Shown: positions 8,450-14,084 of the stretch, one piece after another
How positions within the stretch are numbered: position 1 is the first letter of the stretch
Layout of the letters: each line of letters starts with the position of its first letter
Assembly: GCA_913045395.1 (NCBI GenBank)
Contig: CAJWPV010000006.1
Coordinates: 1 to 14,084 of the forward strand
DNA length: 14,084 nucleotides
Direction of reading: 5' to 3'
From: an uncultured Verrucomicrobiota bacterium
GTDB lineage: Bacteria > Verrucomicrobiota > Verrucomicrobiia > Limisphaerales > UBA1096
Notes under the pieces: generated by a model
Database searches by the model: none
What the model was told of the DNA's origin: nothing
The model's input: only the letters and a program-made list of their open reading frames with translations
Made by a program: the position numbers and the translations under genes

Positions 8450-9346
8450 ATGAAAAAAAATTACATTACAATGACCGTTGGCGCCTTTCTGGTGATCATA
8501 TTCGGTTTTATGCTGTTTACGTTTCAGGTGCGTCAGACCGAAGTGGCCATCAAGACCCGTTTCGGCAAGGCCAGTGAGGATGCCCTCGGCCCCGGTTTTA
8601 ACCTTCGCCTGCCTTGGCCGGTGAATGAGGTGTATAAGTTTGATAACCGAATTCAGAACTCCGAGTGGACGTTCGAAGAGACTGGCACCAAAGAGGGCAA
8701 GCCGATCCTCGTCAAGGTATTTGTCACATGGAAAATCAAAGAACCACTCAAGTTCTACAACAGCTTCAGTGGCGACTTGGCCGAGGCTAACGAGGTGCTC
8801 GAGGGAAAAGTTCGTAGCGCCCAAAATGCTGTGATCGGTATGTACGCTTTCAACAATCTGGTGACCACCAACGAGGAAGATCTTAAGCTCGATGCCATCG
8901 AGGCAGACATGAGGGATCGTGTCGACAAGGATTCGGAGGGTGATGGTATCGAGATCATGATGGTCGGCATTAAGCGGCTCGGCATTCCTGAGTCAGTCAC
9001 CGGCGCCGTATTCGAGCGAATGAAGGCCGAGCGTCAGGCTCGAATTCAGGAGATTGAGGCCGAAGGCGAGCGCCAAGCCAAGACAATCAAGGCCGAAGCC
9101 GACCTCAAAGCCAACGAGATATTGGCCGAGGCAGAGGCCCAGGCCATCCAGATTCGTGGGGAAGCCGAGGCCCAGGCCGCCAAGTATTTTGAGGTGTTCA
9201 AGAAAAACCCTGAACTGGCCAACTTTCTATTTAACCAAAAGGCGCTGGAGGGATTGCTCAAGGACAACGCCACGCTGATTCTCGATCCCAAAACGCCCCC
9301 GTTCAACCTATTGACACAGCCGAACACGGACAAGTCGGCCGAGTAA
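8450..9346 (+). CDS. HflC-like SPFH/Band 7 protein
   Basis: 298-residue protein with one N-terminal membrane helix (about 5-25), an SPFH domain (about 26-190) and a long Glu/Ala-rich helix (about 188-245). It matches HflC in order and length: 'VRQTEVAIKTRFGK', 'GPGFNLRLPWPVNEV', 'VFERMKAERQARIQEIEAEG', 'ILAEAEAQAIQIRGEAEAQA', then 'YFEVFKKNPELANF' and 'NATLILDP' near the end. In E. coli, HflC alternates with HflK in a cage around FtsH, and this protein probably pairs with one or both flanking HflK-like proteins. No Shine-Dalgarno is seen: the ATG is flanked by two runs of eight A (8443-8450, counting the A of the ATG, and 8453-8460). Only four bases separate its stop from the next ATG. Confidence 0.9.
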   Translation: MKKNYITMTVGAFLVIIFGFMLFTFQVRQTEVAIKTRFGKASEDALGPGFNLRLPWPVNEVYKFDNRIQNSEWTFEETGTKEGKPILVKVFVTWKIKEPLKFYNSFSGDLAEANEVLEGKVRSAQNAVIGMYAFNNLVTTNEEDLKLDAIEADMRDRVDKDSEGDGIEIMMVGIKRLGIPESVTGAVFERMKAERQARIQEIEAEGERQAKTIKAEADLKANEILAEAEAQAIQIRGEAEAQAAKYFEVFKKNPELANFLFNQKALEGLLKDNATLILDPKTPPFNLLTQPNTDKSAE

Positions 9347-9350
9347 AGCC

Positions 9351-10433
9351 ATGAGCGAGGACAAAAAACAGACCCCAGCTGTCGAGTCACCAGAAGAGCC
9401 ACCCCCGATGGGGGCTACGGAGGCCGTAGACGACGCCCGCACCCGGGCGTTGACCGAGGCGCTCCAGAGCAGCTTCAAGGTGGTTCGCGTAATCATGGTG
9501 ATACTGGCCGTGGCATTTCTCGGCTCCGGCATCACCAAGATCGATAACAACAAGCGGGCGCTGCATCTCCGGTTCGGTAAATATAAAGATACGCTTCCTC
9601 CCGGTTTGGCCTGGGCCTGGCCCTATCCCATCGATGAGATTGTGCAGATTCCGGTAAACAAAAATCGCACGATTACTTCTGACGTCGGTTGGCGCACCGA
9701 GGACGAGGAATCGCCCCAGCCCAGCATGTCGTTCCAGCCGACCTACGATGGCTATACTCTCACCGGAGACGGCAATGTTCTCCATGTCAAGGCGGAGATG
9801 AACTTCAGCCTCGATGAAAACTCAGATAAAACCATCAAGAGATACGAGTTCGGCTTCTCCGATGTTACCCGGTTCCTCGGCTCGATTTTAGACAATGCCG
9901 TTTACCATGCCTCCGCTGGCCGTAGCGCCCTTGAGGCCTATACCCTGCAGTCCGACCTTAGAAACGCCATTGAGCGTCGTGTGAAAAAAAGGATAGGTGA
10001 GATTGACAGCGACCTGCGGATAAAAATCAACTCACTCACACTCGACGTCACGGTGCCGTTGGATGTAAAGACAGCTTTTGACGCGTTCCTGAAAGTCCAG
10101 CAGGAGAGCCAGCAAAAGGTGGCGACGGCCAAGGCCGATGCCACCAGTACCTTGGCCAACGCGCTGGGGCAGGCCAAGGTCATCGAAGGTGGTGGCCGGA
10201 CGGCGGCAAACGTCCTCCTCTCTTCGGTACAGGCCGAGGCGAAGGCATTTGACGAGCAGCGGCCTTTTTATGAGGACAACCCGGGGCTATTTGAGAAGCG
10301 ACTGGTCGCCGAGACCATGCAGCGTGTGCTCACCAATGCCGTCGACGTCTTTTATCTCTCCGGCCGCCAGCCTCGCATTTGGCTGAATCGCACGCCGGAA
10401 AGACGGAAACTGGAGGAAGGCCAGGTGCCTTGA
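9351..10433 (+). CDS. Second HflK-like SPFH/Band 7 protein
   Basis: 360-residue protein. A charged, Pro-rich cytoplasmic N-terminus (1-40) precedes one membrane helix (about 43-60) and an SPFH domain (about 62-250). The segments 'NNKRALHLRFGKYKDTLPPG', 'PYPIDEIVQIPVNKNRTI' and 'LTGDGNVLHVKAEMNFSL' correspond to the HflK hallmark of a TGD-N strand leading into the SPFH core. A helical region rich in Ala and Gln (about 240-300) follows, then the HflK-like end 'DEQRPFYEDNPGLFEKRL'. It is more conventional in layout than the 646-residue HflK-like protein two genes upstream, with a single helix rather than seven. It probably assembles with the HflC-like protein encoded four bases upstream. The 55-base spacer after it carries a palindrome and the ribosome-binding site of the metal ATPase. 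Confidence 0.87.
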   Translation: MSEDKKQTPAVESPEEPPPMGATEAVDDARTRALTEALQSSFKVVRVIMVILAVAFLGSGITKIDNNKRALHLRFGKYKDTLPPGLAWAWPYPIDEIVQIPVNKNRTITSDVGWRTEDEESPQPSMSFQPTYDGYTLTGDGNVLHVKAEMNFSLDENSDKTIKRYEFGFSDVTRFLGSILDNAVYHASAGRSALEAYTLQSDLRNAIERRVKKRIGEIDSDLRIKINSLTLDVTVPLDVKTAFDAFLKVQQESQQKVATAKADATSTLANALGQAKVIEGGGRTAANVLLSSVQAEAKAFDEQRPFYEDNPGLFEKRLVAETMQRVLTNAVDVFYLSGRQPRIWLNRTPERRKLEEGQVP

Positions 10434-10451
10434 CACCAACAAGTTACAGTG

Positions 10452-10465
10452 CGCTTGGCCAAGCG
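10452..10465. promoter_or_regulatory. Perfect palindrome before the P-type ATPase gene (copy A)
   Basis: CGCTTGGCCAAGCG is a perfect 14-bp inverted repeat in the 55-base spacer between the third SPFH gene and the metal ATPase. Nearly the same sequence recurs at 12527-12542 before the ABC ATPase. It could be an operator (for example for a metal sensor), an RNA hairpin upstream of the ribosome-binding site AGGA at 10479-10482, or a dispersed repeat. Function is not shown. Confidence 0.45.
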
Positions 10466-10488
10466 AAGCGATAACAATAGGAACAATC

Positions 10489-12507
10489 ATGCAAATTTCA
10501 TCACTTTTAAGCCGGAAAGAGATTCGCGAGCACCATCACGATCACGACGACAGCGATAGTTGCGCTCACGACCACGACCACACCCAGTTCAGGCTCACCA
10601 CCATGATTGCCGGCGTGGTGTTTATCGCCAACTCCTTCTTCATGGAGTGGTTCGGCGGCACGGACGACCGGATTGCGGGCGTCAGCGCGTTCATCGGTGC
10701 GATCATCCTTGGCTTCCCGATCCTTAAGCTAGCCGTCAAGGATATCATGCGTGGTATGCTCACCATTAATGAGTTGGTCGCCATCGCATTCCTAGCAGCG
10801 ATCGCTTCGGGCGAGTCGCAGCTTGGTGGCTATCAGACTGCCGGCATCGTCGCTTTTTTCATGTTGCTGGGTGAGCTGATCGAGACCCGCACCGCCGCCG
10901 GCGCGCGCGCCTCCATCGCGTCGCTCGTCAAGATGACCCCGACCAAGGCCCGCCGAATTGTCGGCGACGGCGAAGAGGAAGTGACCGCGTCTGATCTGAA
11001 GATCGGCGACGTGATCCGGATACGCCCCGGCGACAACGTCGCGGCTGACGGGAAAATCCTCAAGGGCCAGGGCTCCATCAACCAGGCCAACATCACCGGC
11101 GAATCGCTCCCGGTGGATAAGTCCACTGGCGAAGAGGTGTTCGCCGGCACGACCAACCTGACCGGCATGCTTGAGGTCGAGGTCACCCGCGCCGGGGAGG
11201 ATACCACCTTTGGCCGTGTGCGTGATCTGATCCTTTCCGCCGAGCAAACCAAGCTGCCCATCATGCGGATCATCGATCAGTACATGGGTTATTACACGCC
11301 GCTGGTGCTGGTGATCGCGGGTGTCGTCTGGTTTTTTACACAGGACATCGAGCGTGTTGTTTCGGTGCTAGTGATCTCCTGCCCATGTGCATTCATTCTT
11401 GCATCACCGACGGCGATGGTCGCTGCTTTGGCCTCGGCCGCACGGCTGGGCATTCTCATCAAGAACGTCGGCGACATCGAGATTGCGGCGCGCATCAACG
11501 CCTTTGTGTTCGACAAGACCGGCACACTGACCACCGGTGAACTTGCGGTCAGCCGCCTGGCTCCGCAGGGCGACATCAAGCCAGCCGAGCTGCTCAAGAT
11601 CGCTGCTACAGCCGAAAAATTCAGCAACCACCCGACGGCCAAGGCGCTGGTCAGTCTGGCGGAAGAAGCCGGGGTGACGCTGGCCGACCCTGGCGATTTC
11701 AAGGAGACCGCAGGCAGGGGTGTGCAGGCTAGCGTGGAAGGGGCGAGCATCATTATCGGCCGTGCTCAGTGGTTGCGCGACAATGGTGTGAGCGACGATT
11801 TTGAGTTGAAGGTGGACCTGAAGGAGGCCGAAGGCTACAGCCTGTTGTTCGTTGCCCGGGGCGGTGTTTGCATAGGCTGGATTGGCCTGCAGGATGCCAC
11901 CCGCACCGAGGCCAAGGAGGCGTTGGCTGACCTGCTTGAGTCTGGCGTTCGCCGCGTGGCGATGGTTTCCGGTGACCGCCAGCCGGTTGCCGCCCGCGTG
12001 GCTGCCGAGATCGGCTGCGATGAAGTCGTGGCCGAGTGCCTGCCGCAGAACAAGGTAGACTTCGTCAGTGATTTGAAAAAGCGTGGCTATCGCGTGGCCG
12101 TGATTGGTGACGGGGTGAATGATGCCCCGGCACTTGCGGCGGGCGACATGGGAGTGGCGATGGGCGCGGCTGGCAGTGAGGTGGCCATCCAGAGTGCCAC
12201 CATCGCGCTGATGAATAATGACCTGCGCCGGCTGCCGTTCCTCGTGCGTCTTTCGCGGCAGACCCGCGCGGTGATAAACCAGAATTTCCTGTTCGGCATT
12301 CTTTTCATCATCGGTGGCATGATTGGTGCCAGCTACGGTGTGATCAACCCGATCGTTGCGGCGCTGCTGCATAACGCCGGGTCGTTGATCGTGGTGTTCA
12401 ACAGCGCGCGCCTGGTTCGCCAGGGCGAGGAACTGGGGTCGTTCGAGCCGGAGTCAACACCGGCGAGCACCGATGATCCGGCCGGCATGGCGGCCCAGCC
12501 CGCTTGA
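10489..12507 (+). CDS. P1B-type heavy-metal-translocating ATPase with His/Asp-rich leader
   Basis: 672-residue cation pump. All catalytic elements are present: TGES in the actuator domain (203-206), CPC in the metal-path helix (298-300), phosphorylated Asp342 in DKTGT, the P1B-specific HP (381-382) and GDGVND (540-545). Eight membrane helices are visible: about 36-54, 62-80, 92-107, 116-131, 267-283, 290-312, 597-614 and 617-640. There is no HMA domain with GMxCxxC; instead residues 15-31 hold seven His, six Asp and one Cys, likely a cytoplasmic metal-binding leader. The last helices lack the Lys and Asp typical of Zn/Cd/Pb pumps and read 'LLHNAGSLIVVFNSARL', so the metal cannot be named. It probably exports a transition metal from the cytoplasm. 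The start is supported by AGGA (10479-10482) six bases upstream. It sits between the SPFH genes and the ABC ATPase. Confidence 0.93.
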   Translation: MQISSLLSRKEIREHHHDHDDSDSCAHDHDHTQFRLTTMIAGVVFIANSFFMEWFGGTDDRIAGVSAFIGAIILGFPILKLAVKDIMRGMLTINELVAIAFLAAIASGESQLGGYQTAGIVAFFMLLGELIETRTAAGARASIASLVKMTPTKARRIVGDGEEEVTASDLKIGDVIRIRPGDNVAADGKILKGQGSINQANITGESLPVDKSTGEEVFAGTTNLTGMLEVEVTRAGEDTTFGRVRDLILSAEQTKLPIMRIIDQYMGYYTPLVLVIAGVVWFFTQDIERVVSVLVISCPCAFILASPTAMVAALASAARLGILIKNVGDIEIAARINAFVFDKTGTLTTGELAVSRLAPQGDIKPAELLKIAATAEKFSNHPTAKALVSLAEEAGVTLADPGDFKETAGRGVQASVEGASIIIGRAQWLRDNGVSDDFELKVDLKEAEGYSLLFVARGGVCIGWIGLQDATRTEAKEALADLLESGVRRVAMVSGDRQPVAARVAAEIGCDEVVAECLPQNKVDFVSDLKKRGYRVAVIGDGVNDAPALAAGDMGVAMGAAGSEVAIQSATIALMNNDLRRLPFLVRLSRQTRAVINQNFLFGILFIIGGMIGASYGVINPIVAALLHNAGSLIVVFNSARLVRQGEELGSFEPESTPASTDDPAGMAAQPA

Positions 12508-12518
12508 GCGGTTTTTTT
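12500..12518 (+). terminator. Short GC hairpin plus T-run over the ATPase stop codon
   Basis: CCGC (12500-12503) can pair with GCGG (12508-12511) around TTGA, followed by seven T (12512-12518). The TGA stop codon at 12505-12507 lies in the loop. The 4-bp stem makes it a weak terminator at best; it may attenuate read-through into the ABC ATPase rather than stop it. Confidence 0.35.
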
Positions 12519-12526
12519 CATGAGTA

Positions 12527-12542
12527 GCGCTTGGTCAAGCGC
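12527..12542. promoter_or_regulatory. Palindrome before the ABC ATPase gene (copy B)
   Basis: GCGCTTGGTCAAGCGC has 7-base arms (GCGCTTG/CAAGCGC) around GT. It matches the element at 10451-10466 in 14 of 16 positions. It lies 15 bases before ATG 12558, just upstream of the ribosome-binding-like AGGGA at 12543-12547. A right half-site, CCAAGCGC, occurs at 13721-13728 before the next gene. Confidence 0.45.
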
Positions 12543-12557
12543 AGGGACAACACAACT

Positions 12558-13706
12558 ATGAGTTCAAACGAAACGGTCATTTTCGCTCAGGGCTTGACCA
12601 AGGTGTTCAAGGATTTCTGGGGCCGAACCAAGGCGCGCGCCGTCGAGGGAATCGACTTCGAGGTCAAGCGCGGCGAGGTGTTTGGCCTACTTGGTCCGAA
12701 CGGCTCCGGCAAGTCCACCACGGTGAAGATGCTGCTTGGCTTGCTGTACCCGACACGAGGCCGCATCAGCGTCTTTGACCACTCGCCGCGTCACGTACAG
12801 ACCAAGGCGCGCATCGGCTATCTGCCGGAGGAATCGTACCTTTACCGTTACCTTAACTCTGACGAGACGATCGACTTTTTCGGCAGCCTTTTTCACGTCG
12901 ACTCCAAGGAGCGCCGCGAGCGCGCCGAGCAGTTGATCGAGATGGTCGGGCTGGGCAACGCCCGCCGCCGTCATGTTGGCGAATTCTCTAAGGGCATGCA
13001 GCGCCGCATCGGTTTGGCGCAGGCGCTCATCAACGACCCCGACCTGATTGTCCTGGATGAGCCGACCTCTGGGCTCGACCCAATCGGCTGTCGCGAAATC
13101 AAGGACCTGATCCTCACGCTCGCTGAGCGTGGCAAGACGGTCATCCTGTCGAGCCATCTGTTGGCCGACGTGGAGGATGTATGCGACCGGGCAATGATTT
13201 TGTACGGTGGCCGTGTGCAGGCGATGGGCACCATGAGCGAGCTATTAGCCAACCGCGACGCCACGCGTATCACCGCGCCAACCCTCTCGCGCGAGACGAT
13301 GGACAAGGTACTGACGCTGATCCGCGAGGACACTGGCTCGGATGAGGTTCGGGTGGACAATCCCACGCAGAATCTCGAGAGCCTGTTTCTCAACATCGTT
13401 GAGCAGGCGCGCCAGACGGAATCCGAAACATCCGGGGCGACTTCCGGCAATCGAGTGGCAGAGTATTTGCGCGGCGACGCGTCGGGCAATCGGGCCGACC
13501 GCGTGCTTGATCATCTCACCCGCGCCGTGGATGAGGCAACCCCTGGCAAAGTGCCGGATGTTACCAAGCCTGCGGAGCCGGTGGACATCGATAAACTGGC
13601 CGGCTTGGCAAAGGCCGAGCCCGTCCCGCAAGCAGATGTCGCCGCGAAGAAGGAGGAGAATCTCGACAAAGCCAACGATAAACTGGGCGGATTGCTAGGC
13701 GACTGA
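12558..13706 (+). CDS. ABC transporter ATP-binding protein with C-terminal extension
   Basis: Nucleotide-binding subunit of an ABC-2 exporter, 382 residues from ATG 12558. Walker A is GPNGSGKST (46-54), the signature motif is a variant FSKGM (143-147), Walker B is LIVLDEP with Asp167 and Glu168, and the switch His is His200 in SSHLL. The canonical ATPase domain ends near 235. An accessory region (about 236-285) resembles the DUF4162-like end of many ABC-2 ATPases. About 95 further residues (286-382) are hydrophilic, rich in Ala, Asp and Lys, with two 'SGNR' copies and no recognised domain. The longer reading frame from TTG 12531 starts inside the palindrome and lacks a ribosome site, so ATG 12558 with AGGGA upstream is preferred. 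The permease gene follows after 23 bases and is its likely partner; the permease at 5505 may be a second. Confidence 0.92.
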   Translation: MSSNETVIFAQGLTKVFKDFWGRTKARAVEGIDFEVKRGEVFGLLGPNGSGKSTTVKMLLGLLYPTRGRISVFDHSPRHVQTKARIGYLPEESYLYRYLNSDETIDFFGSLFHVDSKERRERAEQLIEMVGLGNARRRHVGEFSKGMQRRIGLAQALINDPDLIVLDEPTSGLDPIGCREIKDLILTLAERGKTVILSSHLLADVEDVCDRAMILYGGRVQAMGTMSELLANRDATRITAPTLSRETMDKVLTLIREDTGSDEVRVDNPTQNLESLFLNIVEQARQTESETSGATSGNRVAEYLRGDASGNRADRVLDHLTRAVDEATPGKVPDVTKPAEPVDIDKLAGLAKAEPVPQADVAAKKEENLDKANDKLGGLLGD

Positions 13707-13720
13707 TTTTCCGCCGCGAA

Positions 13721-13728
13721 CCAAGCGC
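13721..13728. promoter_or_regulatory. Half copy of the cluster palindrome
   Basis: CCAAGCGC matches the right arm of the palindromes at 10452 and 12527 and lies one base before the ATG of the last permease. Eight bases could match by chance; it is listed because the position, a spacer directly before a gene start, is shared with the two full copies. Confidence 0.2.
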
Positions 13729-13729
13729 T

Positions 13730-14084
13730 ATGTGGCCCATTGCCAAGCAGACTTTGAAAGCCGCCATTCGGTACCGATTTGTCGTGGCGATGGTTGTCGC
13801 GTTGCTGGTCATCGTTTTTGGCATTCCGCTGCTGGTGAAGAGCGACGGCACGGCCAAGGGCACAGTGCAGCTCGTGCTGACCTACACGCTTGGCTCGACC
13901 ACGGCACTGCTGGGCATCGCCTCGCTTTGGATGGGGTGCAGTACGCTGGCCCGCGAGATTGAGGACAACGTAATGCAGATGGTCGCCGTCAAACCGATCG
14001 CCCGCTGGCAGGTGTGGCTCGGCAAGTGGCTGGGCATCATGCTGCTCAACGGGGTTTTCTCCTCCCTGTACCTCATCTACATCA
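13730..14084 (+). CDS. ABC-2 type transporter permease, N-terminal part
   Basis: Open reading frame running off the window end, 118 codons visible, starting 'MWPIAKQTLKAAIRYRF'. Hydrophobic segments lie at about 17-36, 45-69 and 98-118. Between the second and third is 'STLAREIEDN', followed by 'VAVKPIARWQVWLGKW', which matches the pattern AREI...KP..R....GK in the permease at 5505. It is therefore an ABC-2 permease and probably the direct partner of the ATPase 23 bases upstream. No clear ribosome-binding site is seen, so translation may be coupled. The C-terminal half and any following genes are outside the window. Confidence 0.85.
   Translation, partial: MWPIAKQTLKAAIRYRFVVAMVVALLVIVFGIPLLVKSDGTAKGTVQLVLTYTLGSTTALLGIASLWMGCSTLAREIEDNVMQMVAVKPIARWQVWLGKWLGIMLLNGVFSSLYLIYI

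Noticed and set aside
9127..9179. Direct repeats of GAGGCCCAGGCC
   Set aside because: They encode the Glu/Ala-rich helix of the HflC-like protein and are explained by its heptad-like composition.
11404..12372. 322-codon minus-strand open frame opposite the P-type ATPase
   Set aside because: It overlaps conserved catalytic motifs of the ATPase, and its translation is His/Arg-rich without any known family pattern.

Overview
The window looks like chromosomal DNA from a PVC-group bacterium, most likely Verrucomicrobiota and possibly Planctomycetota. The main evidence is a PSCyt2/PSD1 (DUF1549/DUF1553) gene followed directly by a Tat-exported DUF1501 gene, a pair greatly expanded in that group. 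Weak or absent Shine-Dalgarno signals before most genes and a secreted protein with a 'STNLESWKK...FF' C-terminal segment fit the same picture. This assignment is from family knowledge; no 16S or marker gene is present.

Layout. (1) 1-50: 3' part of a tRNA-Pro(UGG). (2) 165-4263: two-gene unit of a c-heme-motif PSCyt2/PSD1 protein and a DUF1501 protein, with a 1-base gap. (3) 4264-5466: spacer with a perfect palindrome, an unrecognised secreted protein, an overlapping ankyrin-repeat lipoprotein, then a weak terminator-like hairpin. (4) 5505-14084 (running off the end): a same-strand cluster of seven membrane-associated genes. These are an ABC-2 permease, an HflK-like SPFH protein with a long multi-helix N-terminus, an HflC-like SPFH protein, a second HflK-like SPFH protein, a P1B-type heavy-metal ATPase with a His/Asp-rich leader, an ABC ATPase with a long C-terminal extension, and a second ABC-2 permease cut by the window end. 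All genes are on the + strand; no complete RNA gene, IS element or CRISPR array was seen.

How it may work together (inference). The three SPFH proteins resemble HflK/HflC, which in E. coli form a membrane cage around the FtsH protease; no FtsH gene is present here. The tight packing of the first four cluster genes (1-base overlap, 18-base and 4-base gaps) suggests one transcript and a shared membrane assembly. The two ABC-2 permeases share motifs and bracket the cluster, while only one ABC ATPase is present, so they may form a split heterodimeric exporter. The P-type ATPase adds metal export. A microdomain combining SPFH scaffold, metal pump and ABC exporter is the most interesting hypothesis in the window.

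The spacers before the P-type ATPase and before the ABC ATPase carry nearly the same palindrome (GCGCTTGGyCAAGCG), and a half copy sits before the last permease. This may be a shared regulatory or RNA-structure element, or a dispersed repeat.
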